A stretch of DNA of 32,279 nucleotides from an uncultured Parvularculaceae bacterium (lineage in GTDB: Bacteria > Pseudomonadota > Alphaproteobacteria > Caulobacterales > Parvularculaceae): positions 1-32,279 of the forward strand of contig CALLPQ010000172.1 of the NCBI GenBank assembly GCA_938015425.1, given 5' to 3'. The notes beneath the pieces were generated by a model that was not told where the DNA came from, ran no database searches, and saw only the letters and a program-made list of their open reading frames with translations. The stretch's first letter is position 1; the number at the start of each line of letters is the position of its first letter. Both the position numbers and the translations under genes were made by a program. Of this stretch, positions 17,725 to 28,582 are shown piece after piece.

Positions 17725-19512
17725 ATGACGACTTATAATGCACCAATCCGGGATATGCAGTTTGTTTTAAATGAAGTGTTGGATATTTCAAAATACTCGA
17801 ACTTACCCGGATTCACCGACGTTAGTCAGGATCTGATTGATGCCATTTTGGAGGAAGGGTCCAAACTGACGACGAATGTGCTGCATCCGCTCAACCATTC
17901 AGGTGATAAAGAAGGATGCGTGCGTCATAATGATGGTTCGGTGACAACGCCGAAAGGGTTTCGCGAGGCTTATGATGCGTTCCGCGAGGGCGGGTGGCAG
18001 GGTTTATCTTTCGATACCCAATATGGCGGTCAGGGATTACCCTATATATTGTCATTGGCCATGAACGAAATGGTTTCGGCCTCTAACATGGCCTTTGGCA
18101 TGTATCCAGGCCTTGCAATGGGGGCAGCGCAAACCATCCTTGCCCACGGTAGTGACGCGCAAAAAGAAACATATTTACCCAAAATGGTATCAGGTGAATG
18201 GGGGGGGACGATGAACTTGACCGAACCCCATTGCGGCACCGATCTGGGTTTGCTGCGCACCAAAGCGACACCTCAATCTGATGGCACTTATAAAATTAAT
18301 GGAACAAAGATATTTATTTCTGCGGGGGAGCACGACCTGACGGATAATATTATTCATTTGGTCCTTGCACGGATAGATGGTGCCCCAGAGGGCGTTAAAG
18401 GGATTTCTCTTTTCATTGTTCCTAAATTACATGTTAAAGATGACGGTAGCTCAGGGGACGTTAACGGGGTGACGTGCGGATCTATCGAAGAAAAAATGGG
18501 TATTCACGCCAATTCTACGTGCGTTATGAATTATGATAATGCAACGGGTTACTTGCTTGGCCAGGAACATAAGGGCCTTAAGGCGATGTTTGTGATGATG
18601 AACGAGGCCCGCCTCGGGGTGGCGTTGCAAGGGTTATCGATGTCGCAAATATCTTATGAAAATGGTGCTGATTACGCATTGGAGCGATTGCAGGGGCGGG
18701 CATTGACCGGACCGAAGGAGCCTGAAAAACCAGCGGATCCGCTGATTGTGCACCCCGATATTCGGCGGATGTTAATGGACCAACGCGCCTTTAATGAAGG
18801 GGCGCGCCATTGGATGTATTCAGCGGGTCTTTATGCTGATTTACATCATAAATCTCCTGACGAGAACGAACAGCAATCTTCTGATGATTATTTAGGATTA
18901 ATGACACCGATCTTGAAAGCATACTTAACGGAAAAAGGATATTGGCATGCCTCGAACGCCCAACAGGTGCTTGGTGGTCACGGTTATATTCAAGAGTGGG
19001 GTATGGAGCAATTTGTCCGTGATGCCCGTATTGCGATGATCTATGAAGGAGCCAACGGTATTCAGGCACTGGATTTGGTTGGCCGTAAATTAATGCAAGA
19101 TGGTGGCCGTGCATGGCAAGCCTATTTTAAAAATATTGATGACTTTATTGCTGATAATGGTGATGTGGATGCTTTAAAGCCTTTCCTTGAAGGGCTTGGC
19201 GACACGAAGGCTAAATTGCTGGAGGCCACCCAATGGATGGGCGCGAATGCAATGCAAAATTTTGATAATGCCGGGGCGGGGTCTATGGATTATCTACATC
19301 TTTTTGCTTTGACCGCGCTATCGTTTAGCTGGGCACAAATGGCAAAAGTCGCGATAGAAAAACAGGCCGGTGATGATAGCGGATTTTACGCGAATAAAAT
19401 CATCACAGGGCAATATTTTCTGGATCGCATGTTGCCTGATAGTAGTGCGCATTTAGCAAAGATTAAATCCGGCTCCGCATCAATGATGGCGTTGGAGGCG
19501 GAAGCTTTTTGA
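17725..19512 (+). CDS. acyl-CoA dehydrogenase, long (~60 kDa) type with C-terminal extension (DmdC/FadE-like)
   Basis: MNLTEPHCGTDLGLLRTKA, YKINGTKIFISAGEHDLT, QQVLGGHGYIQEWGMEQFVRDARIAMIYEGANGIQALDLVGRKL. Confidence 0.95.
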   Translation: MTTYNAPIRDMQFVLNEVLDISKYSNLPGFTDVSQDLIDAILEEGSKLTTNVLHPLNHSGDKEGCVRHNDGSVTTPKGFREAYDAFREGGWQGLSFDTQYGGQGLPYILSLAMNEMVSASNMAFGMYPGLAMGAAQTILAHGSDAQKETYLPKMVSGEWGGTMNLTEPHCGTDLGLLRTKATPQSDGTYKINGTKIFISAGEHDLTDNIIHLVLARIDGAPEGVKGISLFIVPKLHVKDDGSSGDVNGVTCGSIEEKMGIHANSTCVMNYDNATGYLLGQEHKGLKAMFVMMNEARLGVALQGLSMSQISYENGADYALERLQGRALTGPKEPEKPADPLIVHPDIRRMLMDQRAFNEGARHWMYSAGLYADLHHKSPDENEQQSSDDYLGLMTPILKAYLTEKGYWHASNAQQVLGGHGYIQEWGMEQFVRDARIAMIYEGANGIQALDLVGRKLMQDGGRAWQAYFKNIDDFIADNGDVDALKPFLEGLGDTKAKLLEATQWMGANAMQNFDNAGAGSMDYLHLFALTALSFSWAQMAKVAIEKQAGDDSGFYANKIITGQYFLDRMLPDSSAHLAKIKSGSASMMALEAEAF

Positions 19513-19596
19513 TCTTGCTTTTTAAAATAATAGACCGGTCTTCGGGTTGATCATTTGGGGGGTGATTATTGAAGACTGCCCAAAATCGGGAACAAT

Positions 19597-19636
19597 AAAA
19601 AGGGGTGAAGATAATTATTATCTTCACCCCTTTTTT
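19597..19636. terminator. strong bidirectional intrinsic terminator
   Basis: Perfect 19-bp arms AAAAAGGGGTGAAGATAAT-T-ATTATCTTCACCCCTTTTT (arm centres 1 nt apart) between convergent genes, with poly-T on either strand. Confidence 0.93.
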
Positions 19637-19685
19637 ATAGATTTTGAGTATTTGTAAAACTAATCAGTATGCAGCTGGTTAAATT

Positions 19686-19892
19686 TTAGCTGGTTGCGTC
19701 ATCTACCGCTGTAGAAATTTTATCATATTGCTCTTCTTGGGCTGTGCCAACACGTTGCCATGCGGTGATCACAACAAGAAATATAAGCCCGAGGATGAGC
19801 CCGTATTCGATTGCAGAAGCACCAGATTCATCTTTTAAAAATGAACGGCCTTGCTTGTGTGAAGCGCGGTTGGTTTTAAATTGCTTAAACAT
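19686..19892 (-). CDS. Flp family type IVb pilin
   Basis: DESGASAIEYGLILGLIFLVVITAW is the Flp pilin signature; start likely MFKQFK at 19892 rather than 19913. Confidence 0.9.
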   Translation of the reverse strand: MFKQFKTNRASHKQGRSFLKDESGASAIEYGLILGLIFLVVITAWQRVGTAQEEQYDKISTAVDDATS

Positions 19893-20124
19893 AATAGGCC
19901 TTAATGCATTCATAAAGAACGCGACTTGACGAGGGTTTCTTATTGTTGGCTATGACAGTAAGGAAGAATAGTTAATATTTTTAACTATGAATTTTTATAA
20001 TTCCTAAAAAACTATAAAAATTTTGGTGTTGGTAAACGGTTTTGTGCCAGTGTTACGGTTTGTTTTCATATGGGTTTTTTTGAAATTTTCTGGCCAGAAT
20101 ATTTATGTGATAACGCGCAAAATT

Positions 20125-20913
20125 TTATGCTTCTTTTGTGGCTGTTAGCATATAATTAATGTTCATATCCTTACTCAACTTCCATTGATCCATAAGGGGA
20201 TTGTATGTGACGCCGGTTTTGCCGCTTATGGTCATTTGGGCGTTTTCAAGGGCGGTGGCGGCTTCTTGGGGTTTAACAAATTTCTTTGGGTCATGGGTGC
20301 CAGCGGGTAGCCATCTTAAAATATATTCTGCACCCACCTTGGCGAGGGCAAAAGCTTTCAAGGTGCGGTTGATCGTGGCGACAATCATTAAGCCGCCCGG
20401 CTTTACGAGGTGTGCAGAGCTTTGCAAAAATAAATCTACATCAGCTACGTGTTCAACCACTTCCAAATTTAAAACAACATCAAACTTGGGTTCATCGTTT
20501 GCCACTAATGCTTCTACCGTGGTTGCCCGATAGTCAATATCAAGATTAGTCGGGGCCGCATGGGCCATTGCGGTTTTTATATTCCGCTCCGAAGCATCAA
20601 TGGCGCTAACCGTAGCGCCCATCCGGCACATGGGTTCGGCCACTAGGCCGCCGCCACACCCGATATCAATTAACCTTAACCCCTTAAGGGGGACGGGTGC
20701 TTTAGGGTCATTACCAAAATGTTGGCATATGGTGTCGCGAATAAATTCTAACCGTACCGGATTGAATTTATGTAATGGCTTGAACTTGCCATGGGGGTCC
20801 CACCATTCTTCGGCAATTTTCGTAAATTTTTCGACCTCGTCAGGATCAATGGTGGTGGGGTTGGTGGTGGGGTCGATGGAGGCGGGATCTATGGTGGTTT
20901 TCATATCTGCCAT
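20125..20913 (-). CDS. ubiG: bifunctional 2-polyprenyl-6-hydroxyphenol methylase / 3-demethylubiquinol 3-O-methyltransferase
   Basis: [65 protein letters not shown], AAGTHDxKKFVKP-like segment. Confidence 0.95.
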   Translation of the reverse strand: MADMKTTIDPASIDPTTNPTTIDPDEVEKFTKIAEEWWDPHGKFKPLHKFNPVRLEFIRDTICQHFGNDPKAPVPLKGLRLIDIGCGGGLVAEPMCRMGATVSAIDASERNIKTAMAHAAPTNLDIDYRATTVEALVANDEPKFDVVLNLEVVEHVADVDLFLQSSAHLVKPGGLMIVATINRTLKAFALAKVGAEYILRWLPAGTHDPKKFVKPQEAATALENAQMTISGKTGVTYNPLMDQWKLSKDMNINYMLTATKEA

Positions 20914-20940
20914 GAATTTAAACTCTTATTGGGGCCTTAT

Positions 20941-20988
20941 TGATTATTAAGCGGGATGATTGTTAAACGCGATTATTGTTAAAAGGAA
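20941..20988. repeat. 16-bp tandem repeat, 3 units (tgattattaagcggga / tgattgttaaacgcga / ttattgttaaaaggaa)
   Basis: Adjacent units match at 13/16 and 12/16 in the ubiG upstream region. Confidence 0.75.
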
Positions 20989-21241
20989 TGATAATCTGGT
21001 GCCGTTAGCATGTTCACAATGACAATAATATGTCCATAATTGTCTAATCACGCTTGTGCATTTGCTAATGCCCCCTTATCAAATGGACACAATAAGGATA
21101 GCAAGGCGGCAAGTTGGCGCAATATTGTAGAAATAAACGTAAAATAGATATATTCACCAAAAAATGATGATTATTTGATGATTTTATGTCATTTATTAAT
21201 GTATCATGATATTTTGGTCTAATAATAGAAAGTAAGAAGAC

Positions 21242-22504
21242 ATGGCGCGCATTGTCATGAAATTTGGCGGAACATCAGTTGCCGATGTTGATCGCATTCG
21301 AAATGTTGCCCGTTTCGTGCGCCGTGAAGTGGAATCGGGCCATAGCGTCGTGGTGGTCGTGTCGGCTATGGCGGGGCAAACCAATAAATTAGTTGAGTTT
21401 TGCAAGAATGTCGGTAGCCCCAGCCCCGCCTTGGACATGCAGAATATTGAATATGACGCAGTGGTTTCCAGTGGTGAGCAAGTGACTTCGGCATTACTGG
21501 CTTTAACATTGCAAAACCTCGGGTTTCGGGCGCGTTCATGGCAGGGATGGCAAATTCCGCTTAAAACAAATAACGCCCATGGTAAGGCGCGTATTCTGGA
21601 AATTCCTGAAACCAATATCGGCCCTGCTATTGATGGTGGGGAGGTCGCTATTGTGGCTGGTTTTCAGGGAATAGAAAAAAATAGCCGGATAACAACCTTG
21701 GGCCGCGGGGGCTCGGATACTACGGCGGTGGCGCTGGCGGCGGCAATAGGGGCGGAGCGCTGTGATATCTATACAGATGTTGATGGTGTGTATACGACGG
21801 ACCCACGGATTGCTAAAAATGCCCGACGTATCCCGCGAATATCATATGAGGAAATGTTGGAGATGGCGTCAGTTGGCGCGAAGGTTTTACAAACGCGGTC
21901 TGTCGAGCTGGCCATGGCCTATTCTGTGCGACTGCGTGTATTATCAAGTTTTGAAGAGCCGGGTTTTGCTGACGAGAGTGGCACCGGTACTGTTATTTGT
22001 GGTGAGGATGAAATTGTGGAACAGGAAATCGTTAGTGCTATTACACCGTCACGAGATGAAGCGAAGATTAGTTTAATCGCTGTACCGAATGAACCGGGGC
22101 GGGCAGCATCGATATTTATCTATCTGGCGGATGCAAACATCAATGTGGATATGATTGTTCAAAGTCCATCGCGATCGCCGGACTCGGCCAATATTTCTTT
22201 TACAATGCATGTTAACGATATTGAAACTGCGGCTGACTTGTTGAATAAGCGCAAAGGTGAAATCGGGTTTTCCGACATCACGCTGGATAAAGAAATTGCC
22301 AAGGTTTCGGTTATTGGCGTGGGCATGAAGAGCCATACTGGTGTTGCGTCGGTTATGTTTAAAACCCTGGCTGATCGGGGCATTAACATTCAAAATATTT
22401 CTACATCAGAAATTAAAATTAGTGTGCTAATTGATTCTGAATATACGGAATTGGCTGTGCGGGCCTTGCATCAAGCTTATGGGCTTGACCAGCTTGGCGG
22501 CTAA
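21242..22504 (+). CDS. lysC: aspartate kinase
   Basis: MKFGGTSVAD, GRGGSDTTAVALAAAI, DVDGVYTTDPRI, C-terminal ACT domains (NIQNISTSEIKISVLI). Confidence 0.97.
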   Translation: MARIVMKFGGTSVADVDRIRNVARFVRREVESGHSVVVVVSAMAGQTNKLVEFCKNVGSPSPALDMQNIEYDAVVSSGEQVTSALLALTLQNLGFRARSWQGWQIPLKTNNAHGKARILEIPETNIGPAIDGGEVAIVAGFQGIEKNSRITTLGRGGSDTTAVALAAAIGAERCDIYTDVDGVYTTDPRIAKNARRIPRISYEEMLEMASVGAKVLQTRSVELAMAYSVRLRVLSSFEEPGFADESGTGTVICGEDEIVEQEIVSAITPSRDEAKISLIAVPNEPGRAASIFIYLADANINVDMIVQSPSRSPDSANISFTMHVNDIETAADLLNKRKGEIGFSDITLDKEIAKVSVIGVGMKSHTGVASVMFKTLADRGINIQNISTSEIKISVLIDSEYTELAVRALHQAYGLDQLGG

Positions 22505-22733
22505 TTGGTTTGGTCTTTATGGTATGAAATATAGTGCAACAAGACTATCTTGGTTATGATATGTGTAAGGGCCTAACCAGAACATCGAGATGAGATATAA
22601 AGAGAGTGAGTCCACCGTCAGTTTGCGCCAACCCGATAGTGAAACGATCGTCTGATTTACACCCTGCTAATAAGGTTTTACGATTTTTGATTCAGGCTCT
22701 AGACTATAACTTTGATTTACGAATGGTAAAAAG

Positions 22734-25028
22734 ATGAATATCGAGAAAACAAGGCCGCCTTATGGCGGCCATGGTGATCGCGGCATTACGGTCTTGCTAA
22801 AGAAAATGCATGATGTGGTGGCCGATGATGTAAACGCACAAGAACGCCTTGATCATTTAACCACGATCATTGCCAACCATGTGGTGGCCGATGTTTGCTC
22901 GATTTATTTACGCCGTAGTGATGATCGACTGGAATTATTTGCGACCACTGGCCTAAAAACCGAAGCGGTCCATATAACACGCCTGACTTGGGGCGAGGGG
23001 CTTGTTGGTCTTGTGGCGGATAATCAACAACCGCTTGTGACCGATAATGCACCGGCCCATCCTGCTTTTTCTTATCGCCCTGAAACAGGTGAAGATTTAT
23101 TGCAATCCTTTTTGGGGGTTCCCTTATTACATTCAGGGCAGGTGTTGGGTGTTTTGGTTTTGCAAAACCACAAAGCCCGTCAGTATAAAGAAGATGAAGT
23201 GGGTGCGGCCCAAGCGGTGGCAACTTTATTGGCTGAAATTGCCGCTTCTGGTGAACTTCTTGATAGGGCCGAGACCCAAGAAGTTGATGAGGTGCTGCAC
23301 CGCCCTGAGTCATTAAAAGGTAGCGGTGTTGTGCCCGGCATTGTAATTGCCCAAGCAGCGACCCATGAAGCTCCTATTCCAAAACATAGGGTTTTTGCAG
23401 GGGATGTGAGTGTAGAGGCAAAGAAATTAGAAACCGGCTTGGAATTATTACGCGAGTCGGTGGACAATATGTTGTTGAAGAAAGACCTGAAGGGGGTTTC
23501 TCGCGAAGTCTTGGAGACTTATCGCTTGTTTGCCTATGATCGGGGCTGGAAAGAACGATTGCGTACGGCGGTTTTTTCTGGCCTAAGCGCGGAAACAGCG
23601 GTGTTGCGGGTTAAAGCGGAAAACCGTGAGCGGATGAATAAATCTGCGGATCCCTATTTGCGCGAACGCCTTTATGATCTTGATGATCTGGCTAATCGGT
23701 TAATCCGTTTAATGAACGGGGAATCTCCTGATACGCCGCGAGCATTGCCCGAGAATGCGATTTTGTTTGCGGAAACAATGGGCCCTGCGGAGTTGCTTGA
23801 ATATGACCGTGAAAAGTTAAAAGGGGTTGTCTTGGCGGATGCGTCCCAGACCTCCCATGTGGCGATCGTTGCCCGGGCAATGGAAATCCCGATGCTGGGC
23901 GGTTTATCGCAAGCCTTTGACCGGATCGAAGAAGGCGATACAATTATCATTGATGGTACCACGGGTGATTTACACATTCGTCCGAACCAAGATGTTTTAA
24001 CCAGTTATAAGAATAAGCAAGAATTACAATCTGAAAAACAGGCGCGCTATGCCAAAGAGCGCCATCTCGCTTCTGTCTCTTTAGACGGGCGGGAGATAGA
24101 TATATTGATGAATGCGGGTTTGGTGTTGGATATGCCGCATCTGGTCTCAACAGGCGCGGTGGGGGTTGGGTTATTTCGAACCGAGTTACAATTTTTAATT
24201 GGCTCGCAATTACCAAGTGTGGAGCAGCAAGAAACCCTTTACCGCGAGGTGATGGATTATGCTAACGGGAAACCTGTGATTTTCCGCACGGCTGATCTTG
24301 GCGGTGATAAAACGGCTGAATATATGCACCGTAGTCAAGAAGTGAACCCAGCTATGGGCTGGCGCGGCTTGCGCATGGCGGTGGATCGGCCAGGGCTTTT
24401 CCGTCCGCAACTCCGCGCGCTTTTATCGGCTACGGCGGGGGGGTATTTAAATGTCATGCTGCCTATGGTGACATTGGGGTCTGAAATTGATGAAGCCAGA
24501 CATATGCTTGATCTGGAAATCAATTGGCATAAAAAGCGGAATAAACCTTTGCCAAAAACGATTAAGATTGGCGCGATGATTGAAACCCCTGCTGCGGCTT
24601 GGGCGTTGGAGCATATTGCCCCCAAGGTTGATTTTTTCTCCGTAGGCGGAAATGACCTGGCGCAATTTTATTTTGCTGCTGATCGCGAGACCCCTGCTGT
24701 TACGAGACGGTTTGATCCGTTAAATACGGGCTTCTTAAGTTTCTTGAAGCGTATTGTAAGTAAATCGGAAGAAGCAAAAGTGCCGCTTGGTTATTGCGGG
24801 GAGCAAGTGTCTGATCCGTTGGTTGCAGTTGGATTGCTTGGTGTGGGCATCAAACATTTTTCTGTGCCCGCAACCATGGTTGGGCCTTTTAGGCGATTAG
24901 TGCGTCATCTTCATATGGACCGCCTTGAAGAGTGGTTTGATGATCAACTTTTATCGTCGCGGGATAGTTTACGGATTGATTTACAAAACTATCTAAAATC
25001 TGAAGATATTAAGGTTGAAGACTTATAG
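22734..25028 (+). CDS. ptsP: phosphoenolpyruvate-protein phosphotransferase, nitrogen PTS (GAF + EI)
   Basis: N-terminal GAF domain, phospho-His region ADASQTSHVAIVARAMEIPMLGG, GVGLFRTELQFL, PMVTLGSEIDEARHML, DFFSVGGNDLAQFYFAADR. Confidence 0.97.
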   Translation: MNIEKTRPPYGGHGDRGITVLLKKMHDVVADDVNAQERLDHLTTIIANHVVADVCSIYLRRSDDRLELFATTGLKTEAVHITRLTWGEGLVGLVADNQQPLVTDNAPAHPAFSYRPETGEDLLQSFLGVPLLHSGQVLGVLVLQNHKARQYKEDEVGAAQAVATLLAEIAASGELLDRAETQEVDEVLHRPESLKGSGVVPGIVIAQAATHEAPIPKHRVFAGDVSVEAKKLETGLELLRESVDNMLLKKDLKGVSREVLETYRLFAYDRGWKERLRTAVFSGLSAETAVLRVKAENRERMNKSADPYLRERLYDLDDLANRLIRLMNGESPDTPRALPENAILFAETMGPAELLEYDREKLKGVVLADASQTSHVAIVARAMEIPMLGGLSQAFDRIEEGDTIIIDGTTGDLHIRPNQDVLTSYKNKQELQSEKQARYAKERHLASVSLDGREIDILMNAGLVLDMPHLVSTGAVGVGLFRTELQFLIGSQLPSVEQQETLYREVMDYANGKPVIFRTADLGGDKTAEYMHRSQEVNPAMGWRGLRMAVDRPGLFRPQLRALLSATAGGYLNVMLPMVTLGSEIDEARHMLDLEINWHKKRNKPLPKTIKIGAMIETPAAAWALEHIAPKVDFFSVGGNDLAQFYFAADRETPAVTRRFDPLNTGFLSFLKRIVSKSEEAKVPLGYCGEQVSDPLVAVGLLGVGIKHFSVPATMVGPFRRLVRHLHMDRLEEWFDDQLLSSRDSLRIDLQNYLKSEDIKVEDL

Positions 25029-25375
25029 TTATACGGCCCATTCTTAGGGGTTATTATAACTGTATATTGTCAAAATTCTGTTTCACTATGAGACAGGCTT
25101 CATTTGATGAATGGTTCGGGATAATACAGCCTTTATTCACAACCAGAAATTCAGCTCAAAAAAATCATTAATTGTCGAAATATTTACGCATCAAAAACTT
25201 GTTTTAGGTAACTTAACAAGTCGTAATGCGCGAAAAGTCGAGATTTTGATTGAGATATGTGATTGGTCACGGGTTTTTAGATCTTTTAGAGTCGCTTTGG
25301 TGCAAAAAAAAAGTTAGACTATAACGGATGAGTCTCTTCTTGATGGTTCAGGTAAGAGGGCAAATTCTGGGGTAA

Positions 25376-26242
25376 ATGAGTGGATTTGGTGTGATGACGG
25401 GGAAGAGTGCAGAAATTCTAAATATGGAAGCCGCTCGTGCAAAGCGACAGGATTTTGCTGCGAATACAGGGTTTGATACTGCTGGAGCCTATTTAAAAGG
25501 GGAGCGTGAGGCCCTTGGCTTGTCCCTAGAAGATGTTTCAAAGAAAACCCATATTAAAACAAACCACCTAAACGGTATCGAGACCGGCGACCTTTCATTG
25601 TTGCCAGCGCGTGCTTATGTCAGTGGTTTCGTAAAGACCTATGCGGAGCATCTTGGTCTTGATGCTTCCCCGATTGTGACCCGCTTTAAAGAAGATGTTG
25701 GTCTGATCACGACAGTAGAGGTCGAGGCAAGCTCTTTTGATGTTAGTGACACAGTAGATGAGCTTGAACCACGAGAAATGTCTTTGTGGGCTGTGATTGC
25801 TATTCTTGGGTTTATGTTTTGGTGCGGCTGGAAAATTGCCATACCGCAAGATGCGACTTCACCTGCGGATCAGCTAGAAGGGTTTCCAAAACCTTCTCTT
25901 GCCACTGTTGCGCCGGCCATCATCGATATCGATCAACAAGCAATCGAGGTTTTACAATCTGACGCTGATTTATTGGCGCGGCTCGTTGAAAAGGTAACGC
26001 CGATTTATCCCCGCTTATGTGAAGGACGTGCGGCGCCAAATGAAAATGTAGAAATCAGTTTTAATATTACGGCTGATGGGCGTGTGGCGGGTACACGTGT
26101 TTTATCTTCCACAAATGCCTGTTTCGAGCGCTCTGCGCTTAATGCTATTAAACGCTGGCGGTTTTCACCTCGCATGGTCGAAGGGGTTGCCCAACCTTCT
26201 TATGATCAAGTCTATAGGATGGGTTTTAAAAAACCTGCCTAA
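25376..26242 (+). CDS. RodZ-type HTH - TM - TonB_C domain fusion protein
   Basis: GAYLKGEREALGLSLEDVSKKTHIKTNHLNGIETGDLSLLPARAYVSGFVKTYAEHLGLD (HTH_25/RodZ), TM LWAVIAILGFMFWCGWKIAI, C-term VEISFNITADGRVAGTRVLSSTNACFERSALNAIKRWRFSPRMVEG (TonB_C). Confidence 0.85.
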   Translation: MSGFGVMTGKSAEILNMEAARAKRQDFAANTGFDTAGAYLKGEREALGLSLEDVSKKTHIKTNHLNGIETGDLSLLPARAYVSGFVKTYAEHLGLDASPIVTRFKEDVGLITTVEVEASSFDVSDTVDELEPREMSLWAVIAILGFMFWCGWKIAIPQDATSPADQLEGFPKPSLATVAPAIIDIDQQAIEVLQSDADLLARLVEKVTPIYPRLCEGRAAPNENVEISFNITADGRVAGTRVLSSTNACFERSALNAIKRWRFSPRMVEGVAQPSYDQVYRMGFKKPA

Positions 26243-26335
26243 TGGTTTCCAATAAATGCTGCCTTGTTGAACCGTTTTCACGATTGTGTTTAATGGGTAT
26301 GAATTTATTTCCGTATATTGACCATTATTTCATGA

Positions 26336-28582
26336 TTAAATAAATGTTATGCTTTTGTTCATGGGCAGGGCGCGAATACGCTCTCCGGTTAAGGCAAAAA
26401 TTGCGTTGCCGAGTGCGGGGGCAATGGGGGGAAGGCCGGGTTCACCAATACCATGAATGTGCGGATTATTTTCTAAAATAGCCACCTCCATTGCAGGAAC
26501 TTGATAAAGTCGCATGGCGTCATAATCATGAAAATTGGATTGCTCCACTTGTCCGTCTGCAATCGTTATCTCCCCCATAATGGCGGCTGATAGGCCGTAA
26601 ATGATGGCTGATTTCACTTGTGCTCTAATGTTGGCCGGATCCAAGGCCGTCCCCACATCTACTGCGGCAAAGATTTTTGCGAGCTTAAGACCATCGGGAG
26701 TTTGTTCAATTTCGATCACTTGGGCAACGGGTACGCCGAAAGATAAACAAAAGGCCATGCCGCGAGCTTGCCCCGCCGGTAGGGGTTTGTCCCAGTTAGA
26801 TAGTTTAGAAACGGTTTCAACAACTTTATAACTTGGTTCATGATTAATCATGGCTAATCGCATGGCGATTGGGTCCATCCCGCCAGCAGTGGCGATTTCA
26901 TCTAACATGGTTTCCTGAAAGAAAGCATTTTGTGATGCGCCCACCGATCGCCAAGACCCAACGGGCAACATGATCGGCGCTTTATACGCGGTGACGCGAT
27001 AATTGGGTATAGCATAAGGTTGATCCCATGCGGATTGAGCGATGGTTGAATCAGGCCCAGGTATTGATATTCCGATCCGTCCCATTTGCGAATCCACCAC
27101 CGAGCTTGCGCTCACCTGCAAATCAATTGCGCTTATTTTACCGTCCTTTGTGACCGCTTTAAACTTGGCCATAGCCGCCGGACGATAGACATCATGACGC
27201 ATATCTTCTTCGCGGGACCAGACCAGCTTAACGGGGGTGCCTTCCATTATTTTTGCGATCTTTATGGCTTGTATAACGAAGTCCATTTCAGCGCGCCGGC
27301 CAAATCCGCCCCCCATATAGGTTGTGTGCACCGTAATGTTTTTTTCTTTCAGTTTTGTAATCGCCTCGGCTTCTTTTACGACTTGGGTCGGTAATTGCGT
27401 TCCCACCCATATATCAAGCTTGCCATCACGCAAATGGGCAACAGCGTTCATAGGCTCCATAGTGGCGTGGGCTAAATAGGGAACTTTGTAAGTCCCTTCC
27501 AGTAAGGTATTTTCACCAGAACGGGTTTCTTCAAAAATTTTCGTAACATTGCCCTCATTTTTAAATTGACTATCTTTAAAATCTGCAGCGAAAGAATTGA
27601 GTATTGATTTTTCTATTTCCTCTGACGAGGTATGATAGGCAGCGGGTTCCCAATCGCAATCGACCTCGTTCGCGGCGCGAAAGGCATTCCAGCTATTATT
27701 GGCGATGACGGCAATACCATTATCAAGGGCGACAATTTTTTGCACCCCTGCCATGGTGCGGGCATGATCGGCATTGAAGGATTTCATTCCTGCATCGATG
27801 TGTGGGTTCATTTTAACGGTGGCATATACCATATCCGGTAAACGCACATCCATTGAATAGAGTGCGGTACCCGTCGATTTTCCGACGATGTCATGGCGGC
27901 GTTGTGATTTCCCCAATATCTTCCAAGCGGATTTTGGTTTTAACGCCGGATTGCGTGGTAGTTTAATGGACCGCGCAAGCGGCGCTAATTCTTGATAGCT
28001 CAGGGTGCGCCCGTCCGGCGCAATGACATGCCCATTTGCAGTTTTTAATGTGGATGGCTTTTCATTCCATTCTTTTGCGGCTGCTTTGATCAGGGCAATG
28101 CGCGCGGCGGCGCCGGCTTTACGCATTTTTGTATAGGCATCGGGGATTGAGGTTGATCCTCCGGTAACTTGCATGCCTAAAAATTTTGCCGGTATATCCA
28201 TAAAAGCGCGTTGGCGTTCCGCGCCTTTGCTGACATCTGTTGATGGTTTTGAGATACCTTCTTTTAAAATGGCAGCGTTATAGTAGGCTTTTGACGCGGG
28301 GCCGTGAATAATGTTGACATCTTTTAGGGCCACATCAAGTTCTTCGGCCACCAAAGCCGCAAGTGTGGTGTGGACCCCCTGTCCCATTTCAGCGCGGGGC
28401 GCGATGATTGTAATCCCTGATTGATCAATAAGAACGTAAGGGGTTAGGCTGGTTTGATCGGGGTTCAAGCTTTTTTGAAGGGGATTAGGATGAGGGTTTT
28501 TATATGACCAATATCCAAAGGCAACGCCGCCGGCAATGGCGGTTGATCCAATTAAAAAAGAACGCCGTAAAATTTTTCCCAT
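26336..28582 (-). CDS. xanthine dehydrogenase-family molybdopterin-binding subunit, isoquinoline 1-oxidoreductase beta-like, Tat-exported
   Basis: [14 protein letters not shown] twin-arginine-like signal; [69 protein letters not shown]. Confidence 0.93.
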   Translation of the reverse strand: MGKILRRSFLIGSTAIAGGVAFGYWSYKNPHPNPLQKSLNPDQTSLTPYVLIDQSGITIIAPRAEMGQGVHTTLAALVAEELDVALKDVNIIHGPASKAYYNAAILKEGISKPSTDVSKGAERQRAFMDIPAKFLGMQVTGGSTSIPDAYTKMRKAGAAARIALIKAAAKEWNEKPSTLKTANGHVIAPDGRTLSYQELAPLARSIKLPRNPALKPKSAWKILGKSQRRHDIVGKSTGTALYSMDVRLPDMVYATVKMNPHIDAGMKSFNADHARTMAGVQKIVALDNGIAVIANNSWNAFRAANEVDCDWEPAAYHTSSEEIEKSILNSFAADFKDSQFKNEGNVTKIFEETRSGENTLLEGTYKVPYLAHATMEPMNAVAHLRDGKLDIWVGTQLPTQVVKEAEAITKLKEKNITVHTTYMGGGFGRRAEMDFVIQAIKIAKIMEGTPVKLVWSREEDMRHDVYRPAAMAKFKAVTKDGKISAIDLQVSASSVVDSQMGRIGISIPGPDSTIAQSAWDQPYAIPNYRVTAYKAPIMLPVGSWRSVGASQNAFFQETMLDEIATAGGMDPIAMRLAMINHEPSYKVVETVSKLSNWDKPLPAGQARGMAFCLSFGVPVAQVIEIEQTPDGLKLAKIFAAVDVGTALDPANIRAQVKSAIIYGLSAAIMGEITIADGQVEQSNFHDYDAMRLYQVPAMEVAILENNPHIHGIGEPGLPPIAPALGNAIFALTGERIRALPMNKSITFI

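Noticed and set aside
19990-20022. AATTTTTATA / TATAAAAATT inverted repeat upstream of the Flp pilin gene
   Set aside because: Extremely AT-rich region where such pairs are expected by chance; no T-tract context or gene end.
25111-25317. 68-aa ORF in the spacer after ptsP
   Set aside because: No motif, no clear RBS, AT-rich; not supportable as a gene.
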